Origin: Bacteroidota bacterium
GTDB taxonomy: Bacteria > Bacteroidota > Bacteroidia > Bacteroidales > VadinHA17
Direction of reading: 5' to 3'
Length of the DNA stretch: 64,000 bases
Assembly: GCA_011050615.1 (NCBI GenBank)
Contig: DRFJ01000017.1
Span: 29,025-93,024 of the forward strand
Shown: positions 24,148 through 33,495 of the stretch, in pieces
How the letters are laid out: each line of letters starts with the position of its first letter
How positions within the stretch are numbered: position 1 is the first letter of the stretch
The notes under the pieces: generated by a model
Databases searched by the model: none
The model's input: only the letters and a program-made list of their open reading frames with translations
Told to the model about the DNA's origin: nothing
Made by a program: the position numbers and the translations under genes

Positions 24148-26082
24148 CTAGTTGGCTTTATTGATAAATTCGATATTCAGGTCAGGTGTATAACGTATCA
24201 GGTAAAGCCGGTTATTTTCAAAGCCGTTCATCAGACCCGTTCGTTTGAAGCTAAAATCAACCTGCAATAAATCAGGCTTATGCATTGAAGGACGGTACAT
24301 AAATTCAGTTCCGTGTAAAGCCAGTCCGCTTAAGAAGTAATACATAATGTCATAGCTCTGCCATGCATAGCTTCTCACAGGCGGTTCCATCTTGAAAAAA
24401 GCACGGTATTTTTCCAGGAAATTCCGGATATCCTCCTGCTGATAATCCACCCAGTTCGGGGTAAACAACATAATGCCCAGTTCGTAAAAATACATTGGAT
24501 CGAGGTTATCAAGCCATCTTATTCTAGGGTATCCTATAAGCTTTATATCATATTTTCTAAGCAGGTTATGTACATTAACTATTACTTCGCTCATTACTGC
24601 TTCATCATCAGAGGCCAGTATAATAAGGTTCGGCTTATCCCCTCTAAGGGCGTGGTCAATGATGTTTATGGTATCATTATAAGCTGAGCGGCTGGTGAAG
24701 TATACCTCGCGTAGACTTATGTCACTGAAGGGCACTTTCAGCCTCAGTCTCCTGTAAATCTTATCCTTAAATTTCCCTGACAGGTCAGCACTCCAGGCTG
24801 TATCGGAATGTACCAGCACCAGGTTATGATCATAATAATTGCTGATTTCCTCTGCCATTGCATCCTCGATTACGTCAATCGATGGCTGCACCTTGAAAAG
24901 ATAGGGGTTGATCCTCAGTACTTCGGAATTCTGTGAAGCCAGCGGAGAAACAAGGGGTATCCTGTACTTTCTTGCATATCTAGCTACCTGTTCAAGGTTA
25001 TCAGCATAAACGGGACCAACAATAAGATCTGCATCGTTCAAACGACCAGCTTCAATGAAACGGGCCACCCTGGAAGAATCGCGCATGGTATCAAAAACCT
25101 GCAATTCAAGATCCAGTCCCTTTTGTTTCAGTTCGTCAATTGCCAGCAGGGCACCTTCATAAAATTCAATAAAAACTTTGCTGCGCGGGTAAATCCATTC
25201 TTCAGGTCTCTTAACCAGCTTATATTTTTTTCGTCCCCTGTCATCATATCCGGAAGAATCTATGTATGATCTTTTACTGTTCTCATCAAGCATAAGGGGA
25301 AGCATCAGGGTCACCTTAATTTTACCGTCGAGGTTCTCAACGGGTGTATAATCAACAGGTGTACCGTCAAACAGGTATGTCAGTTTTTCGTCACTCAGGA
25401 TACCCGGACCAGCTTCATATAATATTTCTTCTTCCTTCATGTCTGAGGGGATTCTTATCATCTCTCCCACTCTTGGAAACAGTATCCCGCGATTTACCCT
25501 CCTGATATCCCTTACACTGACATTATACTTTCGCGAAAGAGTGGAATAGTTCTCTCCTTCTTCCACCCTGTGCAGGATAATGCCCGGTTCATCTGTCTTA
25601 AAATACTGTGGTTGTTCCAGGAATTGTTTTCTTGGTATAGCCAGTTCAGCCCCTACTGGCAGATCATAGATATCAATGCCGGGGTTGGCTTCTGTTATCT
25701 GATCTTCAGGAACATCATATTTCCTTGAAAGAGAATATATTGACTCCCCCTTCTGTAACTTATGGTAGTTATATCTCTCAGTATCCCTGCCTTCCTGCAA
25801 TCCCTCTTCCTCTCCGGAGACAGGGATTTTCAATGCCTGGCCAATACGCAGTCCGTATAAAGCAGAGGGGTTTTCCCTGCTTATTAATTCGGTTGATACA
25901 TTGTATGCTTTAGATATTGAATACAGTGTCTGGGACGTGTCCACTATGTGTATATAGTATGCTGTTCCTCCGATAATTACTTTATCTTTTGATTTTTCCA
26001 CTCTGACCTGTGCTAACAGGGATGGCGACAGGAGGACAACTGCAAGGACAGATATACATAATCTCCGAAGCTTATTTTTCAT
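24148..26082 (-). CDS. Three LysM domains fused to a periplasmic-binding (type I) domain
   Basis: The 644-residue exported protein starts with a signal peptide, then three LysM repeats of about 45 residues: YIHIVDTSQTLYSISKAYNV, YHKLQKGESIYSLSRKYDVP and LHRVEEGENYSTLSRKYNVS. LysM binds N-acetylglucosamine in peptidoglycan. From about residue 255 to the end it has the two-lobed fold of amino-acid ABC transporter receptors (VTLMLPLMLDENSKR, GPVYADNLEQVARYARKYRI, VSPLASQNSEVLRINPYLFK). No transporter genes are near. The combination is widespread in Bacteroidota and points to a cell-wall-tethered sensor or scaffold rather than a transporter. It is upstream of the sigma operon, on the same strand, 42 bases away. 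Confidence 0.82.
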   Translation of the reverse strand: MKNKLRRLCISVLAVVLLSPSLLAQVRVEKSKDKVIIGGTAYYIHIVDTSQTLYSISKAYNVSTELISRENPSALYGLRIGQALKIPVSGEEEGLQEGRDTERYNYHKLQKGESIYSLSRKYDVPEDQITEANPGIDIYDLPVGAELAIPRKQFLEQPQYFKTDEPGIILHRVEEGENYSTLSRKYNVSVRDIRRVNRGILFPRVGEMIRIPSDMKEEEILYEAGPGILSDEKLTYLFDGTPVDYTPVENLDGKIKVTLMLPLMLDENSKRSYIDSSGYDDRGRKKYKLVKRPEEWIYPRSKVFIEFYEGALLAIDELKQKGLDLELQVFDTMRDSSRVARFIEAGRLNDADLIVGPVYADNLEQVARYARKYRIPLVSPLASQNSEVLRINPYLFKVQPSIDVIEDAMAEEISNYYDHNLVLVHSDTAWSADLSGKFKDKIYRRLRLKVPFSDISLREVYFTSRSAYNDTINIIDHALRGDKPNLIILASDDEAVMSEVIVNVHNLLRKYDIKLIGYPRIRWLDNLDPMYFYELGIMLFTPNWVDYQQEDIRNFLEKYRAFFKMEPPVRSYAWQSYDIMYYFLSGLALHGTEFMYRPSMHKPDLLQVDFSFKRTGLMNGFENNRLYLIRYTPDLNIEFINKAN

Positions 26083-26167
26083 TTATTGCAAATTAGTCAA
26101 AACGCAACAAAGTTAAAAAAATATCCCACAAATATTTTGCCGGAATTATTATGTAATCTGAAGCAAC

Positions 26168-27166
26168 TTACTTGATTTCACTGAAATATTTCATGAATTG
26201 TATACGCTCATAGGCTGAGGGATTCTCGTTTTTATCCTGGCTGAGTTTCCCCCTGAACTGCTCAATTGTATTATAGCCTTTTTCATTCATCCACCGGTGC
26301 AGACCGCCAAGCATTTCCTGTATGTGTTCTTTACCATTTTTGTAGATAGCTGACACTACCTGGACAGCCCTGGCTCCTGCAAGCAATTGCTTTATCATAT
26401 CTTCTGAACTGTGAACACCCGTTGATGCTGCAAGGTCACAGTCTACCCTTGAAGACATAATACCAATCCATCTTCTTACGTTTCCTGATTCAGAAGGTGC
26501 ACTGAAGGTATTTGAGGATTTCTCGGAAAAATTATTAATGTCGAAGTCAGGCGTATAGAACCTGTTAAACATTACAATGCCATTAATGCCTGTCGCTGAC
26601 AATCTTTTCACCATTTGTGCAAGATTTGTAAAACAGGGACTCATTTTCACTGCAACCGGTATTTTAACTTTTGAAAGAATTTTTTCAATTATATCGAAAT
26701 ATACTTTTTCGATCTTGTCCGCTCCTGTATTTTCATCCGTAGGGAGAATTGCAATATTGAGTTCAAGGGCATCGGCACCTGCCTCTTCAAGGCGATTTGC
26801 ATAATTTGTCCACTCAGCCGACGACACACAGTTGATACTTGCTATAAGCGGGATCATAAGCCTCTTTTTTGCTTCCTTTATCAATTCAATGTAAGCCGAA
26901 AGGGTTCTTTCCCTTATATGCAAATCAATATAATCAAGTGATTCTGATTTTGCAGAATATATCATATCATTCCGGTATGCTTCCCTGAGGCTTGCATCGA
27001 CTTCCATCATTATCTGCTCCTCGAAAAGGGACTTAAGTATCACGGCACCGGCACCTGCTTTTTCAAGGTCCAGGATATTGTCAACTGAAGCGCACAGTCC
27101 GGAACTGCCGATAATAATGGGGTTGCTTAATGATAAACCGAGATATTTAGTAGTTAGATCTGCCAT
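26168..27166 (-). CDS. Dihydroorotate dehydrogenase-like FMN protein
   Basis: The 332-residue TIM-barrel protein resembles class 1 dihydroorotate dehydrogenases. The start LTTKYLGLSLSNPIIIGSSG and the strands LIASINCVSSAEW, ADALELNIAILP and PVAVKMSPCFTN follow the family order. However, the active-site loop lacks a clean match to pyrD, and close homologues are usually labelled only DHOD-like. FMN binding is expected. It is 37 bases downstream of nfnB, so it may take part in a redox reaction together with the Nfn complex, whose NfnA subunit is itself a relative of the PyrK electron-transfer subunit. It may not serve pyrimidine synthesis. Confidence 0.75.
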   Translation of the reverse strand: MADLTTKYLGLSLSNPIIIGSSGLCASVDNILDLEKAGAGAVILKSLFEEQIMMEVDASLREAYRNDMIYSAKSESLDYIDLHIRERTLSAYIELIKEAKKRLMIPLIASINCVSSAEWTNYANRLEEAGADALELNIAILPTDENTGADKIEKVYFDIIEKILSKVKIPVAVKMSPCFTNLAQMVKRLSATGINGIVMFNRFYTPDFDINNFSEKSSNTFSAPSESGNVRRWIGIMSSRVDCDLAASTGVHSSEDMIKQLLAGARAVQVVSAIYKNGKEHIQEMLGGLHRWMNEKGYNTIEQFRGKLSQDKNENPSAYERIQFMKYFSEIK

Positions 27167-27203
27167 TTTTAATTGTATTTTGTTTTTTTACAATTTACTA
27201 ATA

Positions 27204-28691
27204 TTATTTTTTACCAACCTTTGACTTAAGGTACTCATGCATTCCCTTAGCTGCTTTCCTTCCATCACCCATGGCCAGTATTACCGTGGCTCCGCCCCTT
27301 ACTATATCGCCTCCGGCAAAAATACCTTCAACAGATGACTGCATGGTATCTTTATCAACTTTTATTGTTCCCCAGTCAGTAACTTCCAGTTCAGGCATGC
27401 TTGCAGGTATAAGGGGATTGGGTGAGACCCCTATGGCAACCACTACTGTATCCACCTTCACCTCATATTCCGAGCCTTCCAGAGGAACCGGTCTTCTCCT
27501 TCCGGAGCTGTCAGGTTCTCCCAGCTCCATTTTCTGCACAAGCATTTTATTCACATTTCCCTTTTCGTCAGCAAAATATTCCACGGGACTGTTAAGATTC
27601 ATAAACTCGACTCCTTCTTCCTGTGCATGCTTCACTTCCTCAACACGTGCGGGCATTTCTTCAATCGATCTCCTGTATATAATCATCGACCTGTCGGCTC
27701 CCAGTCTCTTTGATGTTCGTACCGAGTCCATTGCCGTATTGCCACCACCGATTACCGCAACATTCTTTCCGCTGAAGACCGGGGTATCGTAATCAGGATT
27801 TGCGGCATTCATCAGGTTCACTCTTGTCAGGTACTCATTTGAAGAAAATATCCTTCGGTAATTTTCACCCGGGATATTCATAAATTTAGGCAGTCCTGCC
27901 CCCGATCCCACGAAGAAGGCTTCAAAGCCTTCTTTCCTCAGATCATCCACCGTGGCTGTTGTTCCTACAATGAAATTGGTTTCAAACTTAACACCCATCT
28001 GTTTCAGGTTATCTATCTCCACATCCACTATTTCATTCGGGAGCCTGAATTCCGGAATTCCGTATTTAAGCACGCCACCGATTTCATGCAAGGCTTCGAA
28101 TACAGTAACATCATATCCCCATTTAATCATATCTCCCGCAACTGCCAGCCCCGCCGGTCCCGAGCCTATTACAGCAACCTTAATACCGTTTTTATTATCC
28201 ACTCCGGGAACAGATATGTTTCCGCTATTCCTCTCATAATCTGCTGCAAACCGTTCAAGAAAGCCAATCGCCACCGGGTCCTTCTTCAGCTTTTGGACAT
28301 AGAAGCAGTTTGCTTCGCACTGGACTTCCTGGGGACAAACACGCCCGCAAACCGCGGGCAATGCATTTGTCTCCTTAAGTGTTTTGGCAGATTCAAGGAA
28401 TTCACCCTGTTCAATTCGTTTTATGAATTTTGGTATGTTAATTCCGACCGGGCAACCTGTAATACATGTCGGGTCGACGCAATCGAGACACCTCTGTGCT
28501 TCTTTTATTGCCATTTCATCTGTCAGGCCGAGATTAACTTCGCTGTGGTTTTTATTTCTCACATGTGGGTCCTGTTCAGGCATTTTCACCCTTGGTATAG
28601 AGGTGCGTTCTTTAGCCTTCATGCTCTTACGAAGTTCATCCCTCCAGGCCTGCTGGCGTTCTGATTTTAATATATCACTTATGGTTTCCAT
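27204..28691 (-). CDS. nfnB: NfnB: NADPH-binding large subunit of the bifurcating transhydrogenase
   Basis: The 495-residue flavoprotein has an N-terminal double [4Fe-4S] domain (CLDCVDPTCITGCP and VCGRVCPQEVQCEANC), then an FAD-binding Rossmann domain (VAVIGSGPAGLAVAGDM). An NADPH-binding domain (VAVIGGGNTAMDSVRTSKRL) follows, and the FAD closing motif is GIFAGGDIVRGGATVILAMG. This layout belongs both to the glutamate synthase small chain and to NfnB; no glutamate synthase large subunit is near. The adjacent NfnA gene decides for NfnB. The complex couples NADPH oxidation to reduction of NAD+ and ferredoxin, or the reverse. It complements HydABC. Confidence 0.88.
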   Translation of the reverse strand: METISDILKSERQQAWRDELRKSMKAKERTSIPRVKMPEQDPHVRNKNHSEVNLGLTDEMAIKEAQRCLDCVDPTCITGCPVGINIPKFIKRIEQGEFLESAKTLKETNALPAVCGRVCPQEVQCEANCFYVQKLKKDPVAIGFLERFAADYERNSGNISVPGVDNKNGIKVAVIGSGPAGLAVAGDMIKWGYDVTVFEALHEIGGVLKYGIPEFRLPNEIVDVEIDNLKQMGVKFETNFIVGTTATVDDLRKEGFEAFFVGSGAGLPKFMNIPGENYRRIFSSNEYLTRVNLMNAANPDYDTPVFSGKNVAVIGGGNTAMDSVRTSKRLGADRSMIIYRRSIEEMPARVEEVKHAQEEGVEFMNLNSPVEYFADEKGNVNKMLVQKMELGEPDSSGRRRPVPLEGSEYEVKVDTVVVAIGVSPNPLIPASMPELEVTDWGTIKVDKDTMQSSVEGIFAGGDIVRGGATVILAMGDGRKAAKGMHEYLKSKVGKK

Positions 28692-28733
28692 TTTAAATTC
28701 TTTGTTTTTCGGATAATGACAAATTGCAGGGGA

Positions 28734-29564
28734 TTATTTACTCACTGTTTCAAGGTACTTCTCATAGGCCTCTCTTTCCATGTCTTCATATGCCCCCAGC
28801 CGCATAATCATCTCATCATAGTCTATTTTATGTGCATCGAATTCAGGTCCGTCAACACATACAAATCTTGTTTTACCGTCAACGCTTACCCGGCATGCTC
28901 CACACATACCTGTTCCATCAACCATAATGGTATTAAGGCTGGCAATTGTGGGAACATTATATTTCTTAGTTGTCATAGAAGCGAACTTCATCATTATGGC
29001 AGGACCTATGGTAACTGCCAGGTTAACCTTCACCATATCGAGTATCTCTTCCATGCCGTGAGTAACCAGTCCCTGTTTTCCATAGGACCCGTCGTCGGTC
29101 ATAATAATAAGCTCATCGGAGCATTCCCTCATTTCATCTTCAAGAATAATAAGATCGCGGTTTCTTGCTGCAATTACTGAAAGGACCCTGTTGCCCGCTT
29201 TCTTGAAGGCCCTGGCAATAGGCAATAAAGGAGCTACCCCCACTCCTCCTCCCGCACACAATACGGTCCCGGCCTTATATATTTCAGTGGCATGACCCAG
29301 TGGCCCGACAACATCAGCAAGGCTATCGCCTTCCTCCATCAGTGATAACTTATGTGATGTAACACCAACTTTTTGGATGACAAGTGTTATTGTTCCCTTC
29401 GCGGCATCGGCATCAGCAATGGTAAGGGGAATTCGCTCCCCTTTCTTGTTAATTTTTACTATAACAAAATGCCCTGCCTTACGCTTCCGGGCAATGCGAG
29501 GTGCATGTATTACCAGCTTAACAACATTATTGTTCAACTGCTCTTTCTCAACAATTTTATTCAT
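28734..29564 (-). CDS. nfnA: NfnA: NADH-binding small subunit with an Asp-ligated [2Fe-2S] cluster
   Basis: The 276-residue protein has the FAD domain of the ferredoxin-NADP reductase fold (RIPLTIADADA) and an NAD domain (AGTVLCAGGGVGVAPLLPI). A C-terminal [2Fe-2S] site reads VDGTGMCGACRVSVDGKTRF then VC. The spacing Asp-5-Cys-3-Cys-12-Cys is exactly that described for Thermotoga NfnA, where Asp219 replaces one cysteine. This separates it from PyrK, although many databases call it a dihydroorotate dehydrogenase or sulfide dehydrogenase subunit. It is the first gene of nfnA-nfnB-DHOD-like. The pair balances NADPH, NADH and ferredoxin. Confidence 0.88.
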   Translation of the reverse strand: MNKIVEKEQLNNNVVKLVIHAPRIARKRKAGHFVIVKINKKGERIPLTIADADAAKGTITLVIQKVGVTSHKLSLMEEGDSLADVVGPLGHATEIYKAGTVLCAGGGVGVAPLLPIARAFKKAGNRVLSVIAARNRDLIILEDEMRECSDELIIMTDDGSYGKQGLVTHGMEEILDMVKVNLAVTIGPAIMMKFASMTTKKYNVPTIASLNTIMVDGTGMCGACRVSVDGKTRFVCVDGPEFDAHKIDYDEMIMRLGAYEDMEREAYEKYLETVSK

Positions 29565-29708
29565 TCCTTGAAATTTATTTAGAATGTCCCAAAAAAATAA
29601 TTTCCAAGGTTGAAATTTTTTTCAATGATACCAACCAAAAGGATCACTTTCTGAAACATGTTATAGAGCAGATGAATATTTTACCGGTATATACATTTGC
29701 AGAAGCCT

Positions 29709-30656
29709 TTAGCCGTTTAAGAATTTCTTCACATTCTTCTCAATTCTGGCTTCAATGTCAGAAATATCTGCCCGTTCAAATTTATCCCCGGTAATTTTCT
29801 CAAAAAGTTCTATATATCGCTCCGACACTTCGGTAACGAATTCATCGGTCATTTCCGGGATCTCCTGTCCCGGCTGTCCCCGGAAACCGTGAGACATAAG
29901 CCATTCCCTCACGAACTCCTTTGAAAGCTGTTTCTGGGATTCTCCCTTATCAAATCTTTCCCTGTAGTCATCTGCGTAAAAATATCTTGAGGAGTCAGGT
30001 GTATGTATTTCATCAATCAGGTAAATCTCACCGTCCTTTTTCCCGAATTCATATTTTGTATCTACAAGTATAAGCCCGTGCTCAGCTGCTATCTCGGATC
30101 CTCTCATAAACAAATCCATACTGTATTTTTCAAGCAAATCGTATTCTTCTTCAGGCACGATGCCTTTTTGTAATATATCTTCTTTTGATATATCCTCATC
30201 ATGTAAACCCTGTTCGGCTTTGGTTGTAGGGGTTATGATTGGTTTGCCAAACTTTTCGTGTTCCCTCATTCCATCACGTACGGGGATCCCGCATATACTC
30301 CGGGCACCTGATTTATAGGTACGCCAGGAACTGCCGGTAAGGTAGGCTCTGACAATCATCTCCACAGGATATGATTCACATTTATGACCGAAAGTAACAT
30401 TGGGGTCGGGTGATGCAATTTTCCAGTTCGGTACTATATCGGAGGTAGCATCCAGGAATTTGGAAGCAATCTGGTTCAATACCTGTCCCTTATAGGGGAT
30501 TCCCCTTGGAAGGACCACATCAAAGGCTGATATGCGATCTGTTACAACCATCAGGAGGTATTTGTTATCAATATTGTATACTTCCCTCACTTTTCCGTGA
30601 TAAACATCTTTCTGCCCGGGAAAACTGAAATTGGTCTTAGTAAGAGTCTGTGACAT
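29709..30656 (-). CDS. purC: SAICAR synthetase (phosphoribosylaminoimidazole-succinocarboxamide synthase)
   Basis: The 315-residue enzyme joins CAIR and aspartate with ATP in purine synthesis, in the cytoplasm. [12 protein letters not shown] holds the nucleotide-binding start, LVDTKYEFG and [18 protein letters not shown] are the family signatures, and the length agrees with the longer (yeast-like) class found in Bacteroidota. It is downstream of phoH on the same strand, with 131 bases between that may carry a hairpin. All motifs are intact. Confidence 0.96.
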   Translation of the reverse strand: MSQTLTKTNFSFPGQKDVYHGKVREVYNIDNKYLLMVVTDRISAFDVVLPRGIPYKGQVLNQIASKFLDATSDIVPNWKIASPDPNVTFGHKCESYPVEMIVRAYLTGSSWRTYKSGARSICGIPVRDGMREHEKFGKPIITPTTKAEQGLHDEDISKEDILQKGIVPEEEYDLLEKYSMDLFMRGSEIAAEHGLILVDTKYEFGKKDGEIYLIDEIHTPDSSRYFYADDYRERFDKGESQKQLSKEFVREWLMSHGFRGQPGQEIPEMTDEFVTEVSERYIELFEKITGDKFERADISDIEARIEKNVKKFLNG

Positions 30657-30761
30657 CTCAAGTATAAATTTATAGATTAATATTTTTTTTTTACAAGTTT
30701 GTCTTCAGCAATCCCGGCTTCACCTCAGTTCATATTTCAGGCTTGCCTGATGACTATGCCC

Positions 30762-30779
30762 GCCCCGATTACCCGGGGC
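30762..30779. other. GC-rich hairpin between phoH and purC
   Basis: GCCCCG-ATTACC-CGGGGC forms a perfect six-pair GC stem. On the plus strand it is followed by CTTTTCTGTT, a modest T-run. On the minus strand, the direction of both genes, there is no T-run. It begins eight bases beyond the phoH stop. It could act as an mRNA 3'-end or processing structure; a true terminator is unlikely. Confidence 0.3.
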
Positions 30780-30787
30780 CTTTTCTG

Positions 30788-31771
30788 TTAGTCTCTTCGT
30801 CTCTCAGTCTCATCGTCCGTTACACCGTTTTCATCCTGGCCATAGGCTCTCACTATATCTTTCACAAGCTTGTGCCTGACGATATCCCTTTCATCAAACT
30901 CTATGATGGAAATACCTTCAATACCTTTCAATATCCTCATTGCCTGAAGCAAACCCGACTTTTTTTTATATGGAAGGTCTATCTGGGTAATATCGCCTGT
31001 CATAATAAATTTGGAGCTGACGCCCATTCTTGTAAGGAACATTTTAAGCTGGCTAATAGTTGTATTCTGTGCCTCATCGAGTATTACAAATGACTGTTCC
31101 AGTGTTCTTCCCCTCATATATGCCAGGGGAGCTATCTGTATCGTACCGTCTTCCAGCCAGGCTTCCAGCTTACGGAAGTGTATCATGTCTTTCAGTGCAT
31201 CGTAGAGGGGTTGCAGGTAAGGATCCAGTTTCTCCTTCATATCGCCGGGAAGAAAGCCAAGCCTCTCTCCTGCTTCCACCGCAGGCCTGGTAAGAACAAT
31301 TCTTTTTACCTGTTTATTCTTAAGGGCCCTTACTGCCAGGGCAATGGCTGTATAGGTTTTGCCGGTGCCGGCAGGTCCCACGGCTATCAGGAGATCATTA
31401 ATCCTGTAATCCTCCACAAGGTGAAACTGGTGCACAGTTCGCGCCCTTATTGGTCTTCCGCTTATATTGAACACCAGGGTCTCCTCCATACCCCCGTTGC
31501 CGGCAGCCTTTGACATTTCAGGATCCGAAAAAAGCCTCTCTATGTCATCCTGTTGCAGCTTGTTATGCTTCTCAAAAAAATCGATAAGCTCATTAATTTT
31601 AACTTCAAATTTTTCAACTTCTTCTTCTTCGCCTATAGCCTTTATTTCATTACCCCTGGCAATAATCTTAAGTTTTGGAAAGTGATTACGGATGCTGTCG
31701 AACAGAATATTATTTGTTCCGAAAAATATTTTTGGATCTATGTCTTCTAATTCAATTATCTTCTCAACCAT
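30788..31771 (-). CDS. PhoH-family ATPase (YbeZ/PhoL-like)
   Basis: The protein is a cytoplasmic P-loop ATPase linked to RNA metabolism. An N-terminal KH-like part (about 1-100) precedes Walker A VGPAGTGKTYTAIALAVRAL and Walker B SFVILDEAQNTTISQLKMFL, with the arginine-bearing KRIVLTRPAVEAGERLG segment between. I start at the ATG at 31771 (MVEKIIELEDIDPKIFFG); a TTG 45 bases upstream is also open but gives an atypical leader. It is followed by purC, a neighbourhood common in Bacteroidota. Full length (about 327). Confidence 0.93.
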   Translation of the reverse strand: MVEKIIELEDIDPKIFFGTNNILFDSIRNHFPKLKIIARGNEIKAIGEEEEVEKFEVKINELIDFFEKHNKLQQDDIERLFSDPEMSKAAGNGGMEETLVFNISGRPIRARTVHQFHLVEDYRINDLLIAVGPAGTGKTYTAIALAVRALKNKQVKRIVLTRPAVEAGERLGFLPGDMKEKLDPYLQPLYDALKDMIHFRKLEAWLEDGTIQIAPLAYMRGRTLEQSFVILDEAQNTTISQLKMFLTRMGVSSKFIMTGDITQIDLPYKKKSGLLQAMRILKGIEGISIIEFDERDIVRHKLVKDIVRAYGQDENGVTDDETERRRD

Positions 31772-31895
31772 ACATTCTAATAACCTTTTTACGTAAAAAT
31801 ACCTGTGTATTCTCAAAAAAAAACCTTAGGTTTGAGTATTACAAAGTAACCTATTTTTTTTACAAGAATATCATCTTAAGCATAAGTTTTTAAGG

Positions 31896-32699
31896 ATGCC
31901 AGTAATTACTCTTACTACTGAATGGCAAGCATTTGATTATTATAATGGCATGCTGAAAGGTAAGCTGGCCAGCATGTGCCCTGGCACCACTGTAATAGAC
32001 AATGCCAGTGGATTGAATCCTTTTAACATACAGAAAAGCGCATTTGTCATCAGGAATACCTTTGAGCATTATCCTGAGGGTTCTGTTCATATAATCTGTG
32101 TACAGTCAGAATACAGTGATCAGAGTCCCCATGTTATTGTTGAAGCAAAGGGTCATTTTTTCATTGGTGCAGATAATGGAATATTTCATTTACTGCTGAA
32201 CTCAGAACCTGACAGGATCGTGCAGATCAGCCCGGACAAAAATAAAGGCAGGATAAATGAAATAGAGGTATTTGCTGAAGGAGCAGCTGCAATAATAAAG
32301 GGGAAAGGCATTTCCGGCATAGGTGAAGAAAAACTGGCCATAAGGGAAATGCATCCGTTCAGGGCTACCATCGAGGAAGATGCCATTTCAGGAAGTATTA
32401 TTTACATTGACACCTATGGTAATGCCATTTCAAATATCACAAATGACTTGTTCAACAGGGTTTTTGACAATAAGAGCTTTCAAATTGCCATCCGCTCAAA
32501 TACAAATGTTATTGACCATATAAGCGACTCGTATAATAGTGAGTCAATCGGTGAATTGCTGGCTGTTTTTAATTCCCTGGACCTTCTCGAGATTGGCATT
32601 AACGGAACCAATGCCTCAGAATTACTTAGCCTGCAGGTTGGGGATATAGTCAGAATTTCTTCTCCCGGAAGCAATAAGAAACCCGGTATGCTTTTTTAG
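31896..32699 (+). CDS. SAM hydroxide adenosyltransferase-like protein (DUF62/Chl_FlA)
   Basis: The 267-residue protein belongs to the family that uses water to split S-adenosylmethionine into adenosine and methionine, related to fluorinase. The N-terminal domain has VITLTTEW, YYNGMLKGKLASMCPGTTVI and YFIG-like HFFIGADNGIFHLL; a C-terminal beta-barrel follows (about 165-267, IIYIDTYGNAISNI). The usual first Asp-Phe-Gly is replaced by Thr-Glu-Trp, and where the family has an Asp-Pro-Gly-Val-Gly-like loop with an Arg this one reads VQSEYSDQSPHV. Activity is therefore uncertain. It leads a two-gene unit with mazG, 11 bases away, and is divergent from phoH. Confidence 0.72.
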   Translation: MPVITLTTEWQAFDYYNGMLKGKLASMCPGTTVIDNASGLNPFNIQKSAFVIRNTFEHYPEGSVHIICVQSEYSDQSPHVIVEAKGHFFIGADNGIFHLLLNSEPDRIVQISPDKNKGRINEIEVFAEGAAAIIKGKGISGIGEEKLAIREMHPFRATIEEDAISGSIIYIDTYGNAISNITNDLFNRVFDNKSFQIAIRSNTNVIDHISDSYNSESIGELLAVFNSLDLLEIGINGTNASELLSLQVGDIVRISSPGSNKKPGMLF

Positions 32700-32710
32700 A
32701 TAAATATAGT

Positions 32711-33490
32711 ATGGAACCAGACAGAAGACTTACAGCGTTTAAAGAATTACTTGATATCATGGACAGGCTGAGAACCAGCTGCCCGTGGGATATGGAACAG
32801 ACAAATGAAACATTAAGGAAATTAACCATTGAAGAGACTTATGAACTTGCCGATGCCATACTCGATAATGATGACGATGCAATATGCAAGGAGCTTGGTG
32901 ACCTGATGCTTCACATTGTTTTTTATGCCAGGATCGGCTCAGAAAAGAAAAGCTTTGATATTACCAGGGTCATTGAGGGTATTAACAGGAAACTTGTTTA
33001 CAGGCATCCTCATGTTTTTGGTGACACCGAAGTCATTAATGCCACCGAGGTGGCCGATAACTGGGAAAAGCTCAAATTGAACGAATCGGATACATACAAA
33101 GCTGTGCTGTCGGGAGTGCCAAAATCACTACCAGCCCTGGTAAAGTCAAACAGGATCCAGGAAAAAGTAAGAGGTGTGGGTTTTGACTGGGAAGACCGGA
33201 CACAGGTGTGGGATAAGATAGAAGAAGAGTTGCAGGAATTAAAAGAAGAAGTTAAAAAGGAAAATAAAAAAAATATTGAGACAGAGTTCGGAGATGTGTT
33301 TTTCTCCCTGATAAATGCAGCCAGGCTGTACGAGGTTGATCCTGAAGCAGCCCTGGAGAGAACAAACAGGAAATTTATATCCAGGTTTAATTACCTGGAA
33401 AAGAAAACTATACAACAAGGAAAATCCCTCCGTGATATGTCACTCGAAGAAATGGACGAGATATGGAATGAAGCCAAGAACCTTGAATAA
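32711..33490 (+). CDS. mazG: MazG nucleoside triphosphate pyrophosphohydrolase
   Basis: The 259-residue house-cleaning enzyme hydrolyses (d)NTPs to NMP and pyrophosphate, in the cytoplasm. Two MazG modules are seen. The first has CPWDMEQTNETLRKLTIEET and ELADAILDNDDDAICKELGD, with the ExxE...ExxD magnesium ligands. The second has EELQELKEEVKKENKKNIET then EFGDVFFSLINAARLY. Length is like E. coli MazG (263). It ends six bases before the converging FGE-like gene. All ligand positions look intact. Confidence 0.95.
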   Translation: MEPDRRLTAFKELLDIMDRLRTSCPWDMEQTNETLRKLTIEETYELADAILDNDDDAICKELGDLMLHIVFYARIGSEKKSFDITRVIEGINRKLVYRHPHVFGDTEVINATEVADNWEKLKLNESDTYKAVLSGVPKSLPALVKSNRIQEKVRGVGFDWEDRTQVWDKIEEELQELKEEVKKENKKNIETEFGDVFFSLINAARLYEVDPEAALERTNRKFISRFNYLEKKTIQQGKSLRDMSLEEMDEIWNEAKNLE

Positions 33491-33495
33491 TTCAA

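Noticed and set aside
27271..28664. Long open frames on the plus strand opposite nfnB (173 and 192 codons)
   Set aside because: They lie fully antisense to a clear gene, have Ser/Pro/Thr-rich composition typical of frame shadows, and show no motif or promoter.
27204..28691. Glutamate synthase small subunit (gltD)
   Set aside because: No large subunit is nearby and the adjacent gene has the Asp-Cys3 [2Fe-2S] pattern of NfnA, so NfnB fits better.
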